This document shows, piece after piece, positions 6,021 through 14,724 of a stretch of 64,000 nucleotides of DNA. A program made the translations under genes and the position numbers. Under the pieces are notes generated by a model. That model saw only the letters and a program-made list of their open reading frames with translations, was not told where the DNA came from and ran no database searches. The first letter of the stretch is position 1; each line of letters starts with the position of its first letter. Source of the DNA: Lacticaseibacillus zhaodongensis (GTDB lineage: Bacteria > Bacillota > Bacilli > Lactobacillales > Lactobacillaceae); contig NZ_BLBG01000001.1 of NCBI RefSeq assembly GCF_009687905.1, forward strand, positions 1 through 64,000. Reading direction: 5' to 3'.

Positions 6021-8366
6021 CTACTTTCCCGCTTTCCGCGCGTTACCTTGGTAAACAGTCTGGACGTAGTATTGCAGCGTCCGGAATTCATTGATTTTGG
6101 TCTGAACGTTCTTTGGCAGGGATGTTTCGGGCGTGTAGGTACCCTGGTACATGTCCTTACCCTTACCGAAGACTGGAATCGTCTTTTGCATGTTAGCCAG
6201 TGTTTGCATGTACTGATTACCCTGCCAGCCGGTGTGCTGGAAAATCGTGGGCAGGATGTACATCGGCGAGATGGTCGGGCCGACGCCCGTAAACTGAGTC
6301 TTGAGCCGCTTCTTGGCGGCATTGTTAGCCCACATTACGTAAGGGGTGTCGTAGAAGTTGCCGAAGCCCTGCTGGGTGCTCTGATCAAGGTTGATGCCGA
6401 GCATTTTGTAAGTGCTGTTGTTGAGCCCGCCCCACGGGTTGTGGTCACCCCAGAACGCGAGGACGACCGGCTTCTTGGAGTTCTGCAGCTGGTTGACCAG
6501 TGCCAAAAGGGCGTTGCTGGTTTTCTCGACCCCAGTCAGGTAGTTGTTGATGATGGCATAATCGGACTTGTTGTAGCCACTTTGCCACTTCACAACTGGT
6601 TGGCCGGAGAAGGTGGTGGGGTATGGTCCGTGGTTCTGGTAGGTAACGGTCTGGTTATAGACATACTTCCCATTCTTGGTCCGGTTGTTGATCTGCTTGA
6701 CCAAATCGTTGAAGACAAGGGTGTCCGGGATAATGGGCGCCTTGCTGACGTGGTCGTTGTAGTAATTCTCCTTGAACAGGCGGGTCGGGAAGCCCAAGTA
6801 GCGGTTGATGTTCTGACGGTTGTAGAACCAGGCGTAACCTGCGTGGGCGGAGTATGTGTTGTAGCCCTGCTGTTTAAAGTAATCCGTGAAGGAATTGGTG
6901 TTCGTGCGAATGTTTGGTAGGTCGGTGAACCCGGTCAGGGCCTTGCGCTCAGTGTCCACGGTCCCGCCGCCAAAGATGGTAGTGGTGAGTTCACCGTGCA
7001 TGGCCTCGCTCTGGACCTTGTGCAGGCCCGCGTAGACGCCGGGGTCAATGTTGATCTGCGGGTACTTACTGAAGTCTTGGAAGGCTTCCAGCTGAATCTC
7101 GATCACGTTGACGCGTTTATTCTTGGGGATGTTCTTGTAGGTGTACTTATTCAGGCTCTTGACCGCGGCGGCCTTAGTGTAGCCTTTTGGCGCCAAGACT
7201 TGGCCCTTATTCAGGGTGTTCATGAAGGAATAAACGAACCCATTCGTCGCGTCGCGGTTGTTTTTCTCCCAAATGTTCCCGTGGGTGATGGGCGCGATGG
7301 CGTTGAATTCGTCGTCATTAAGATAGAAGGACTTGGTGCTGACAACAATCGCGGCAACGGTCACCAGGCCGGTCACGAGGCGCCAGCTGAAGCCACGCCG
7401 GGATTTCTTGAGCAGGTACTGAGCAACGACGGCCATGATGACCACACCGATCAGCAGTGCTGTGTAGCGAAGCGGAGGCACGTAGCTGTAGTGTTTGCCC
7501 ATGTCCCCGGCTTCACTGGCCAGGAAAATGTCCGGGAACTCAAAAGGAAAGTTGCGGTATTCAAGCATGAAGTAGTTCACAATGGCGAGAACGACAACTG
7601 GCACCCCGCCGATAATAATGCCCCAACCAATGGAATTGCAGATAAAGTAGAACAACAACATCAGGAGGAACACGATGAGGGTGTTGGCCAGCATCAATTT
7701 AGGGCCATGGACCAGAATGTCGCTGACTGTGTCGGGGCTGAACTGATTATAGCCAATGTAGAGCGCAATTGCGGTCGTAATCAGTGCCGCAACGAGAATG
7801 GTACCGATGTTACGGACCTGCCACAGCAGTTGGGCCCACTGGTACTTGGCGTAGGAACTGAACTCGCGGTCGAGGTCAAAAATGTGTACCTGCTGCTTAC
7901 TGCTTGCGTGCCGTAAAAAGTGGCGGTAGAAATCGGGGGTGACAACGGCGGTTTCGTTCACAGCGGCGTCGTACTGAGCCGCAATGCTGCTACTTGGTAC
8001 AACGCTGCCGTCCGCATTGGTGGGGAGACCTTGGGCTTTGAGGCCACTGTCCTTGAGTAGTAAATCAAGAATGAATTGCGGGATCGCATCACAGACGGTC
8101 ATTCCGCTAGCATGGCGGAATTGCTGGCGGAGCGGCAACCGCTTGCGTAAGTTCTGCCATTCAGCTGTGCTGAGTGGTTTACTGTTGATGAAGCCCCAGC
8201 GCTTGCGCAAGTATTCCCGCTCGCTAGTGATATGTAGGCTAAATAATAGGTAGAACCAGAAAATGGGGAAAACGATCCAGAAACGTGCGGGTCGTCGCCA
8301 CAAGTAATAGCGTAAGATTTGGTTGCTTACGCTCCGGCTCTTGAAAGCTGCATTTGCATTAAGCAT
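6021..8366 (-). CDS. LtaS-like membrane sulfatase-fold phosphoglycerol transferase
   Basis: 781 residues. An N-terminal membrane part (first helix near 28-45, four or more further helices between about 185 and 355) is followed by an extracellular alkaline-phosphatase/sulfatase-fold domain. GGGTVDTERKALTG near 465-480 carries the likely nucleophile Thr, and FWGDHNPWGG near 640 gives metal-binding Asp-His. In LtaS such enzymes polymerise glycerophosphate from phosphatidylglycerol. It is longer than classic LtaS (about 650) because some 140 residues lie between the first and second helices, so it may be a paralogue acting on another polymer. The start MLNANAAF has a strong SD (GGAGGGATCAAC). It is first gene of an operon with the PAP2 phosphatase. 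Confidence 0.85.
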   Translation of the reverse strand: MLNANAAFKSRSVSNQILRYYLWRRPARFWIVFPIFWFYLLFSLHITSEREYLRKRWGFINSKPLSTAEWQNLRKRLPLRQQFRHASGMTVCDAIPQFILDLLLKDSGLKAQGLPTNADGSVVPSSSIAAQYDAAVNETAVVTPDFYRHFLRHASSKQQVHIFDLDREFSSYAKYQWAQLLWQVRNIGTILVAALITTAIALYIGYNQFSPDTVSDILVHGPKLMLANTLIVFLLMLLFYFICNSIGWGIIIGGVPVVVLAIVNYFMLEYRNFPFEFPDIFLASEAGDMGKHYSYVPPLRYTALLIGVVIMAVVAQYLLKKSRRGFSWRLVTGLVTVAAIVVSTKSFYLNDDEFNAIAPITHGNIWEKNNRDATNGFVYSFMNTLNKGQVLAPKGYTKAAAVKSLNKYTYKNIPKNKRVNVIEIQLEAFQDFSKYPQINIDPGVYAGLHKVQSEAMHGELTTTIFGGGTVDTERKALTGFTDLPNIRTNTNSFTDYFKQQGYNTYSAHAGYAWFYNRQNINRYLGFPTRLFKENYYNDHVSKAPIIPDTLVFNDLVKQINNRTKNGKYVYNQTVTYQNHGPYPTTFSGQPVVKWQSGYNKSDYAIINNYLTGVEKTSNALLALVNQLQNSKKPVVLAFWGDHNPWGGLNNSTYKMLGINLDQSTQQGFGNFYDTPYVMWANNAAKKRLKTQFTGVGPTISPMYILPTIFQHTGWQGNQYMQTLANMQKTIPVFGKGKDMYQGTYTPETSLPKNVQTKINEFRTLQYYVQTVYQGNARKAGK

Positions 8367-8423
8367 GTTGATCCCTCCAAACAATAATGTCTCAATTCTA
8401 GCATATTTTCTTGAATGCATTGC

Positions 8424-8452
8424 TTGTCGCGGGCCGGTTTGTTTGTTATATT
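8424..8452 (+). promoter_or_regulatory. Promoter of the leuS T-box transcript
   Basis: -35 TTGTCG (8424-8429), 17-bp spacer, -10 TATATT (8447-8452), followed within ten bases by the T-box stem I region. Confidence 0.65.
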
Positions 8453-8459
8453 AGCTTTA

Positions 8460-8686
8460 ATACTAAACGCACGGGAGAGTATTAGCGGTTAATTCTTCGT
8501 TCAGGAAGTCGGCGGGACTGTGAGCCGACCGGAGAATGCCGCGAACTGGCTCCCGCAGTTGTCAGTCCGAACTAAGTAAGACTGACCGGCCTGTCCGTTA
8601 CCCAGTAAGAGTGCTGCACATTTGCGTGCAGAATTTAGGTGGTACCGCGGCTAAAGCCGTCCTAACAATGTTAGGGCGGCTTTTTG
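8460..8686 (+). promoter_or_regulatory. T-box leader of leuS, specifier CTG (Leu)
   Basis: Stem I closes with CGGGAG near 8472 against CTCCCG near 8550. It shows the loop-E pair AGTA (left) and GAA (8543-8545, right), which places the specifier codon at 8546-8548, CTG. The conserved T-box AGGTGGTACCGCGG ends at 8650. A terminator hairpin AGCCGTCCTAAC / GTTAGGGCGGCT with T-run follows at 8655-8685. Uncharged tRNA-Leu is expected to bind specifier and T-box, stabilise the antiterminator and let leuS be transcribed. CTG matches the CAG anticodon of the two tRNA-Leu genes at 14.06 and 14.47 kb. Confidence 0.95.
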
Positions 8687-8717
8687 CGTTCAGCTATAAA
8701 TAGGGAGGAAAATAGCA

Positions 8718-11129
8718 ATGGCTTTTGACCACAACGCCATCGAGAAAAAATGGCAGAAATATTGGCGTGAGAACGATACATTCAAGACGGGGAAGGACCC
8801 GAAGAAGCCGAAGTATTACGTCCTCGACATGTTCCCTTACCCGTCTGGGCAGGGCCTGCACGTTGGCCATCCGGAAGGTTACACCGCAACGGATATTGTT
8901 GCCCGGATGAAACGGATGCAGGGCTTCAATGTTTTGCACCCAATGGGCTGGGATGCATTCGGTCTGCCCGCTGAGCAGTACGCACTGAAGACTGGGAACG
9001 CTCCTAAGGCCTTCACAGCCAAAAACATCGCCAACTTCAAGCGGCAGATCCAAAGCCTTGGCTTTTCCTACGACTGGGACCGGGAAATCAACACCACGGA
9101 TCCATCCTATTACAAGTGGACACAATGGATTTTTGAACAGCTCTACAAGAAGGGCCTTGCTTATGAAGCCGAGATCCCAGTTAACTGGAGTCCTGACCTG
9201 GGCACGGTTGTTGCAAACGAAGAGGTTATCGACGGCAAGACCGAGCGCGGCGGCTTCCCTGTTATCCGCAAACCAATGCGCCAGTGGATGCTCAAAATCA
9301 CGGCTTACGCTGACCGCCTGCTCGATGACCTGGATGACCTCGACTGGCCAGAATCCATCAAGCAGATGCAGCGCAACTGGATCGGCCGCTCTAAGGGTGC
9401 CAGCGTGACCTTCAAGATTGCCGGCACGGACAAGTCTTACGACGTCTTCACGACGCGGCCAGATACCCTGTTTGGGGCGACCTACTCCGTTATGGCGCCA
9501 GAACACGAGCTGGTTGCCCAGATCACGACGCCTGAGCAAAAGGCTGCGGTTGAAGCCTACGTTGCTGAAGCGGCCCGCAAGTCTGATCTCGACCGGACCG
9601 ACCTGAACAAGGACAAGACTGGTGTGTTCACCGGTGCTTACGCCATCAACCCAGTTAACGGCAAAAAGCTGCCAATCTGGATTTCTGACTACGTTCTGGC
9701 CACTTACGGGACTGGTGCCATCATGGCGGTTCCCGCGCATGATGACCGCGACTGGGCTTTTGCCAAGAAGTTCGGCCTCGAAATCACCCCTGTAATTGAG
9801 GGTGGCGACGTAACTAAGGAAGCTTACACTGGCGATGGTAAACACATCAACAGTGAGTTCCTTGATGGTAAGAACAAGCAGGAAGCCATTGAAGCAATGC
9901 TGCAGTGGCTAGAAGACAAGGGTTGCGGTGAGGCTAAGGTCAACTACAAGCTCCGCGACTGGGTCTTCTCCCGCCAGCGGTACTGGGGCGAACCAATTCC
10001 CGTTATCCACTGGGAAGACGGCGAGACCACACTGGTTCCCGAAGACGAGCTGCCACTGCGGCTCCCTGAAGAAGCTGACATCAAGCCAAGCGGGACCGGT
10101 GAGTCACCACTGGCTAACCTTGACGACTGGGTAAACGTTGTGGACAAGAACGGGCGCAAGGGGAAGCGCGAGACGAACACCATGCCGCAATGGGCTGGTT
10201 CATCATGGTACTTCCTGCGTTACACCGATCCGCACAACGGCCGCATGCTGGCCGACCCGAAGAAGCTCAAGTACTGGATGAACGTTGATCTGTACATCGG
10301 CGGTGCCGAACACGCCGTTTTGCACCTGCTCTACGCCCGGTTCTGGAACCTCTTCCTCTACGACCTGGGTGTCATCCCGAACAAGGAACCATTCCAGAAG
10401 CTGTTCAACCAGGGCATGATCCTAGGCGACAACCACGAAAAGATGAGTAAGAGTAAGGGCAACGTGGTTAACCCTGACGATGTTGTTGCCGAATACGGTG
10501 CCGACACGCTGCGGGTTTACGAAATGTTCATGGGCCCACTGGATGCCGGGATTGCTTGGAGCACAGACGGTCTCGCCGGTGCGCACAAGTTCCTCGACCG
10601 CGTCTATCGGACCTTTGTTGACAAGGAAGGGAAGATGCGTGACCACATCACGACCATTAATGACGGTAAGCTCGACAAGGTATACAACGAGACCGTCAAG
10701 AAGGTCACGAAGGATTACGCTGACCTGCACTTCAACACGGCAATCGCGCAGCTGATGGTCTTCATCAACGAGGCGAACAAGGTTGATGCACTCCCATTCG
10801 AGTACTGTGAAGGCTTCGTCAAGATGCTGGCCCCAGTTGCACCACACCTGATGGAAGAAATTTGGTCCATCTTCGGACACAAGGACGGTATCAGTTACTC
10901 CAAGTGGCCAGAGTACGATGAATCCGCACTGGTCAGCGATGAGGTTAACGTCGTGGTTCAGGTCAACGGTAAGCTTCGGGCCCAGACCAAGATGGCTAAA
11001 GACACACCTCGGGACGAAGCGGAGAAGATTGCCCGCGGTCTCGACAACGTCCAGAAGTTCATCAAGGGCAAGGATGTTAAGAAGGTTATCGTCGTTCCTA
11101 ACAAGCTGGTTAATATTGTTGCCAAGTAG
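8718..11129 (+). CDS. leuS: Leucyl-tRNA synthetase
   Basis: Charges tRNA-Leu in the cytoplasm. 803 residues, normal for bacterial LeuRS. The class I HIGH signature appears as HVGHPEGYT near residue 48 and KMSKSKGN near 575. The CP1 editing domain lies between, with [12 protein letters not shown] and the [15 protein letters not shown] segment of the editing site. The C-terminus ends in the anticodon-binding and small C-terminal domains. SD GGGAGG precedes the ATG. It is regulated by the T-box leader and followed by its own terminator. Confidence 0.99.
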   Translation: MAFDHNAIEKKWQKYWRENDTFKTGKDPKKPKYYVLDMFPYPSGQGLHVGHPEGYTATDIVARMKRMQGFNVLHPMGWDAFGLPAEQYALKTGNAPKAFTAKNIANFKRQIQSLGFSYDWDREINTTDPSYYKWTQWIFEQLYKKGLAYEAEIPVNWSPDLGTVVANEEVIDGKTERGGFPVIRKPMRQWMLKITAYADRLLDDLDDLDWPESIKQMQRNWIGRSKGASVTFKIAGTDKSYDVFTTRPDTLFGATYSVMAPEHELVAQITTPEQKAAVEAYVAEAARKSDLDRTDLNKDKTGVFTGAYAINPVNGKKLPIWISDYVLATYGTGAIMAVPAHDDRDWAFAKKFGLEITPVIEGGDVTKEAYTGDGKHINSEFLDGKNKQEAIEAMLQWLEDKGCGEAKVNYKLRDWVFSRQRYWGEPIPVIHWEDGETTLVPEDELPLRLPEEADIKPSGTGESPLANLDDWVNVVDKNGRKGKRETNTMPQWAGSSWYFLRYTDPHNGRMLADPKKLKYWMNVDLYIGGAEHAVLHLLYARFWNLFLYDLGVIPNKEPFQKLFNQGMILGDNHEKMSKSKGNVVNPDDVVAEYGADTLRVYEMFMGPLDAGIAWSTDGLAGAHKFLDRVYRTFVDKEGKMRDHITTINDGKLDKVYNETVKKVTKDYADLHFNTAIAQLMVFINEANKVDALPFEYCEGFVKMLAPVAPHLMEEIWSIFGHKDGISYSKWPEYDESALVSDEVNVVVQVNGKLRAQTKMAKDTPRDEAEKIARGLDNVQKFIKGKDVKKVIVVPNKLVNIVAK

Positions 11130-11156
11130 TCAGTAGTAATACCGGCTGACTATGCC

Positions 11157-11200
11157 AAAAGAGCGTGCTGCTCCCAATTTTGGGAGGGGCACGCTCTTTT
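11157..11200 (+). terminator. Terminator of leuS
   Basis: AAAAGAGCGTG-CTGCTCCC / GGGAGGGG-CACGCTCTTTT hairpin 27 bases after the leuS stop. The A- and T-flanks make it strong. Confidence 0.92.
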
Positions 11201-11394
11201 CATGCGGCAAAATGTGACAAGAAGTCAAAAATCCACTCGCAAAATTAGCGAAAATGTTAAGTTATTTAGCCGCAACGCGCAGGACACCGTTAATATCTTA
11301 AACTTTGTGCTATGGTTTAGTTTTGCGGTGCTAATTGCATGCCTGGCGCCATTCAATTAGAATTAGTCTGATACGTCTGGAAAGAGGAAAAGTC

Positions 11395-13035
11395 ATGGAT
11401 GACAAGGAACAAACGCGCAAACCCAAGGAGAAAACCGAACGCCAGAAGATGCTGACAGGTTCAGCGTGGATGACTGCCGGTAGTGTCATGTCCCGCATCC
11501 TCGGGGCGGTCTACATTCTGCCGTGGTGGATCTGGATGGGCAGCTCCGCTTATGCTGCCAATGCGCTCTTCACTAAGGGCTACCAAGTCTACTCGATTTT
11601 CATCATTATCTCCACGGCTGGTATCCCGGGCGCGGTTTCCAAACAGATTTCGCGTTATGACGCCATGGGTGAGTACTCAACGTCCTGGCGGCTGTTCTGG
11701 CACGGAATGATGGCCGTCAGCGTCATGGGTCTTGTCGCAGCGGGCCTAATGTGGGGCTTTGCGCCGCTGCTATCAGCCGGTGACCGCAACATGATCCCCG
11801 TGTTCCACTCCTTGGCTACCGCGTTGCTCATAATTCCCTTGCTGAGTATTATGCGTGGGTTCTTCCAGGGACATTCGGAAATGGCCCCGAGCGCCATTTC
11901 ACAGTTTGTCGAACAACTGGTCCGCGTCGGCTACATGCTGGTCAGTGCCTACATGATCATGGTCGTGGGCAATCACAACTACGTTACCGCCGTTACCCAG
12001 TCGACTTTTGCGGCCTTCATTGGTGCCATCGCCGGGATCTTGCTGCTGCTGGCCGTGTTTGTGCGGCGCTTGCCGTGGCTGCGCGCCCGGAACGCCCGCA
12101 GTTTGAACCAGGTGCATGTGTCCACCAACCAACTGCTGATCGATATTGTGAAGCAGGCTGTGCCGTTCATCATCATGGATTCGGCCATCAGCTGGTACTA
12201 CTTGATTGACCAGTACACCTTCTTTAAGGGCATGCTGAGCCTGTACCACACGAACATGACGCAACTGAATTACTTTTACGCCATGTACGCTGGGAACGCC
12301 AACAAGCTCATCATGATCGTTGTGTCGCTGGCGACCGCGATGGCCGTCACGGCGATTCCGATCCTGTCGCGGGCCATCACCAAGCGGGACATGAAGAACG
12401 TTGCCGCGCAGATTACGAGTATTTTGCAGCTATTCTTCTTCGTGATGTTGCCAGCCGCAATCGGGATGGCGGCAATCTCGCACCCCTTGTACGTGCTGTT
12501 TTATGCATATAACCAGCAGGGCTTCTTGATGCTCGAGATTTCCTGCCTGCTAGCCATTTTTCTCGGCCTCTTCACGGTGCTCGCGGCAATTCTGCAGGGC
12601 TTGTTCCAAAACGGAACGGCGATTCGGCTCATGCTTTATGGTGTTGCCACCAAGCTCATCTTGCAGCTGCCATTCCTGTACTTGTTCAACGTGAACGGAC
12701 CAATGTTCACTTCAATTGCCGGGATGCTGGTCTCCTGCGGCTTCATGCTGCACTACCTGCGCAAGAACTTCCGCTTCAAGGTGCGCCAGACCGCACACCG
12801 GGTGCTGGGGATGACCGCGTTTAGCCTCGTGATGTTTGCGTTCGCGCGGATCGTGGTGATCCTGCTGTCCCACGTTCTGAATCCCGCCAGCAAAACCCAG
12901 TCCGCAGTGATTATTGTTGCGGCGCTTGTAGTGGGGGTGGCGGTCTACGCCTACCTGGTTTTGAAGACGCGGCTCGCAGATCGTGTTCTCGGTGGGCGCG
13001 TTGTCCGGATTCGCAATCTGATGCACATCAAGTAG
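11395..13035 (+). CDS. murJ: MurJ-type lipid II flippase / polysaccharide exporter (YtgP family)
   Basis: 546 residues with about 14 membrane helices of the MVF/MOP superfamily. The N-terminus KMLTGSAWMTAGSVMSRILGAVYILPW matches the YtgP/SpoVB group in style (quoted here only as positions about 18-44 of the protein). YtgP is the MurJ flippase of Bacillus subtilis, moving lipid II across the membrane, and it lies beside leuS there too. A related role in teichoic acid or capsule precursors cannot be excluded. The start at MDDKEQTRK is set by SD AAAGAGG at normal distance; the frame extends to 11335 without one. Confidence 0.85.
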   Translation: MDDKEQTRKPKEKTERQKMLTGSAWMTAGSVMSRILGAVYILPWWIWMGSSAYAANALFTKGYQVYSIFIIISTAGIPGAVSKQISRYDAMGEYSTSWRLFWHGMMAVSVMGLVAAGLMWGFAPLLSAGDRNMIPVFHSLATALLIIPLLSIMRGFFQGHSEMAPSAISQFVEQLVRVGYMLVSAYMIMVVGNHNYVTAVTQSTFAAFIGAIAGILLLLAVFVRRLPWLRARNARSLNQVHVSTNQLLIDIVKQAVPFIIMDSAISWYYLIDQYTFFKGMLSLYHTNMTQLNYFYAMYAGNANKLIMIVVSLATAMAVTAIPILSRAITKRDMKNVAAQITSILQLFFFVMLPAAIGMAAISHPLYVLFYAYNQQGFLMLEISCLLAIFLGLFTVLAAILQGLFQNGTAIRLMLYGVATKLILQLPFLYLFNVNGPMFTSIAGMLVSCGFMLHYLRKNFRFKVRQTAHRVLGMTAFSLVMFAFARIVVILLSHVLNPASKTQSAVIIVAALVVGVAVYAYLVLKTRLADRVLGGRVVRIRNLMHIK

Positions 13036-13039
13036 TTAG

Positions 13040-13102
13040 CAAAATACGGTTCCCGCAGAGCAACTCCCAATTGGGGTTGGAGCATGCGGGAACCGTATTT
13101 TT
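13040..13102. terminator. Bidirectional terminator between murJ and nnrD
   Basis: AAATACGGTTCCCGCA and TGCGGGAACCGTATTT arms with an inner hairpin AACTCCCAATTGGGGTT, ending in A- and T-runs. It lies between convergent genes and overlaps the nnrD stop codon. Confidence 0.92.
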
Positions 13103-13934
13103 AGTTGGTGCTGCCGCGACTAAGTTCATGCATTAACGCGGGTAATTCGGCGCTCACGGCTGTTGGCAGCGCCACGTATGCGTTCTCCGCGACGATGCTG
13201 GCTGCAGCGCTGTGCGTCCACACTGCTGCCGCGATGACCTTGGCGTGATAACCGAATTGAGCGCAAAAGGCTGCGATGACGCCGGTAAGAGTGTCGCCAG
13301 AGCCGCCAGTTGCCATCCAGGGCCCGCCAGCGGTGCTGCACCACTGGATGTCCGGAGCGAAAATTTGTGTTTCCGGGCCCTTCACGACGACGATTCCGCC
13401 AACTTGGGCGGCAGCTGGCGCGGAGACGGTTGGATTTTGCTGCGCGATGGGGATGCCACTGAGACGCTGCCATTCCATCTGGTGCGGGGTCCAGACCAAG
13501 TGACAGTGCGGCGGCGTGAGCTTTTCCCGCGCGAACAGGTCGATGGCGGAACCGTCGATGATCACGGTTTGCTGGGCCTGGACGGTGCTAATTAGCAAGT
13601 TGAGCACTGTCAGGGCCGCCGAGTCCGTTCCTAGCCCGGGACCGATTACGATGACGTCTGCACCCTGGATCAGGGGTTGCAGCGTCGCTGGTTGCCAGTC
13701 AGTGACCATTGCTTCCGGCAGGCGGGCGTGGAGTGGGCCCCAGTTAAGTGGATCGGTGGCGACAGTGGTCAGACCGGCTCCGGCGTAAACACTGGCTGTG
13801 GCGCTCATAATGGCTGCTCCGCCGTAATTTCGATTACCCGCGATAATGAGCACCCGGCCAAAAGTGCCCTTGCGCCCGTTTGCCGCCCGCGGCCGTACCA
13901 CTTGGGCCGCAATTTCTTGATTCATAGTCTGCAT
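13101..13934 (-). CDS. nnrD: ADP-dependent NAD(P)H-hydrate dehydratase
   Basis: Repairs hydrated NAD(P)H by ADP-driven dehydration. 277 residues, a single ribokinase-fold CARKD domain without the fused epimerase part seen in some bacteria. Family signatures: KGTFGRVLIIAGNRNYGGAA near 23-42, VIGPGLGTDS near 95, VWTPHQMEW near 145, and GGSGDTLTG near 225 with the catalytic Asp. The start MQTMNQE follows SD AAAGGTGG at eight bases; MNQE three codons later is an alternative. It stands alone on the minus strand between the murJ terminator and the tRNA-Leu region. Confidence 0.92.
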   Translation of the reverse strand: MQTMNQEIAAQVVRPRAANGRKGTFGRVLIIAGNRNYGGAAIMSATASVYAGAGLTTVATDPLNWGPLHARLPEAMVTDWQPATLQPLIQGADVIVIGPGLGTDSAALTVLNLLISTVQAQQTVIIDGSAIDLFAREKLTPPHCHLVWTPHQMEWQRLSGIPIAQQNPTVSAPAAAQVGGIVVVKGPETQIFAPDIQWCSTAGGPWMATGGSGDTLTGVIAAFCAQFGYHAKVIAAAVWTHSAAASIVAENAYVALPTAVSAELPALMHELSRGSTN

Positions 13935-14013
13935 GCTGCTGCCACCTTTCGTCCTTATTCTAGCAAATTCGGATGCGGTCGGGTGCTTAATTACGGAATC
14001 TGTCCGAAACCGC

Positions 14014-14042
14014 TTGGCAAAATCGGTAATGCTTGCTATAAT
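14014..14042 (+). promoter_or_regulatory. Near-consensus promoter of tRNA-Leu copy 1
   Basis: -35 TTGGCA (14014-14019), 17-bp spacer, perfect -10 TATAAT (14037-14042), starting 13 bp before the tRNA. The same arrangement is repeated at the second tRNA-Leu. Confidence 0.9.
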
Positions 14043-14055
14043 TACATCTGTTGTT

Positions 14056-14139
14056 GCCGCAATGGCGGAATTGGCAGACGCGCAGTGTTCAGGTCGCTGT
14101 AAGGTTATCCTTGTGCAGGTTCGACTCCTGTTTGCGGCA
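14056..14139 (+). tRNA. tRNA-Leu (anticodon CAG), copy 1
   Basis: Class II tRNA. Acceptor GCCGCAA (14056-14062) pairs with TTGCGGC (14132-14138), discriminator A. Anticodon stem CAGTG/CGCTG with loop TTCAGGT gives anticodon CAG, reading CTG. The variable arm is AAGG-TTAT-CCTT. T-arm GCAGGTTCGACTCCTG is normal. It differs from copy 2 only in one paired position of the variable arm. Confidence 0.97.
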
Positions 14140-14194
14140 TGGCTTCAACGGTTAGAGAGTGGTCCGCAAGGCGGTTAGCTCCCGAGCATTAGAG

Positions 14195-14237
14195 AAAATG
14201 GCACCTACTCCCGACCTTTGGGGGTGGGTGCCATTTT
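14195..14237 (+). terminator. Terminator of tRNA-Leu copy 1
   Basis: AAAATGGCACC-TACTCCC / GGGGTG-GGTGCCATTTT hairpin about 55 bases after the tRNA. Potentially bidirectional. Confidence 0.88.
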
Positions 14238-14425
14238 AGCTAAGCGGAGGGAGCTGCATTGTGGACCACGTTTGGAGGCCGACTCCTCACCAGAATTACA
14301 AGCGGTCAGGAGTCGGCCGGCAGCGGTGGCCGTTTTAAAAGCAGGCGGAGCATTTGTGAGAGCCTTTTATTATGCGTTCAGCGTGACCTATTTGTGACCC
14401 CATGCAGGAATTCGTTACAAAGTGC

Positions 14426-14454
14426 TTGGCAAAGCGGTGAATGCTTGCTATAAT
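14426..14454 (+). promoter_or_regulatory. Near-consensus promoter of tRNA-Leu copy 2
   Basis: -35 TTGGCA (14426-14431), 17-bp spacer, -10 TATAAT (14449-14454). The flanking bases GCTTGGCAAA and GCTTGCTATAATTACATCTG match copy 1, so promoter and tRNA were duplicated together. Confidence 0.9.
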
Positions 14455-14467
14455 TACATCTGTTGTT

Positions 14468-14551
14468 GCCGCAATGGCGGAATTGGCAGACGCGCAGTGT
14501 TCAGGTCGCTGTATGGTTATCCATGTGCAGGTTCGACTCCTGTTTGCGGCA
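14468..14551 (+). tRNA. tRNA-Leu (anticodon CAG), copy 2
   Basis: Same structure and anticodon CAG as copy 1, 412 bp away. The only internal difference is in the variable arm, ATGG-TTAT-CCAT instead of AAGG-TTAT-CCTT, a paired change that keeps the helix. Own promoter in front and own terminator behind. Confidence 0.97.
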
Positions 14552-14569
14552 TCGCATCAACGGACTAAG

Positions 14570-14607
14570 TATCCCGGACCTTATTCGAAAAGGTTCGGGA
14601 TATTTTT
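14570..14607 (+). terminator. Terminator of tRNA-Leu copy 2
   Basis: TATCCCG-GACCTT / AAGGTT-CGGGATA hairpin followed by TTTTT, about 20 bases after the tRNA. Confidence 0.9.
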
Positions 14608-14648
14608 ATGCTCGCAATTTTGATTCATGTTCGTAAACAATCGTGCAA

Positions 14649-14676
14649 TTGGTATTTGCTAGGGAATTGCTATAAT
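14649..14676 (+). promoter_or_regulatory. Promoter of the HAD phosphatase gene
   Basis: -35 TTGGTA (14649-14654), 16-bp spacer, perfect -10 TATAAT (14671-14676), about 48 bp before the TTG start. Confidence 0.75.
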
Positions 14677-14724
14677 TAAATTAATTAGTGTGTGGTTCAT
14701 TCACTAGGGAAAGGAGCGGGTAAT

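Larger units (their letters stand above)
14140..14467. other. Spacer between the two tRNA-Leu genes; no gene seen
   Basis: 328 bp without a credible ORF. It holds the terminator of copy 1 (14195-14237), an inverted repeat with arms GGCCGACTCCT (14277-14287) and AGGAGTCGGCC (14308-14318) flanked by CCAC/GTGG, then an AT-richer stretch and the promoter of copy 2. The inverted repeat lacks a T-run and is not an obvious terminator. Confidence 0.6.

Noticed and set aside
6003-7916. Long plus-strand frames (305 and 306 codons) opposite the LtaS-like gene
   Set aside because: Shadows of the minus-strand gene: Val/Asp/Gly-rich translations without SD or known motifs, while the opposite frame has clear membrane and sulfatase motifs.
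8694-9845. Minus-strand frame of 383 codons inside leuS
   Set aside because: Antisense shadow of a certain leuS; no SD, and it would run into the T-box terminator.
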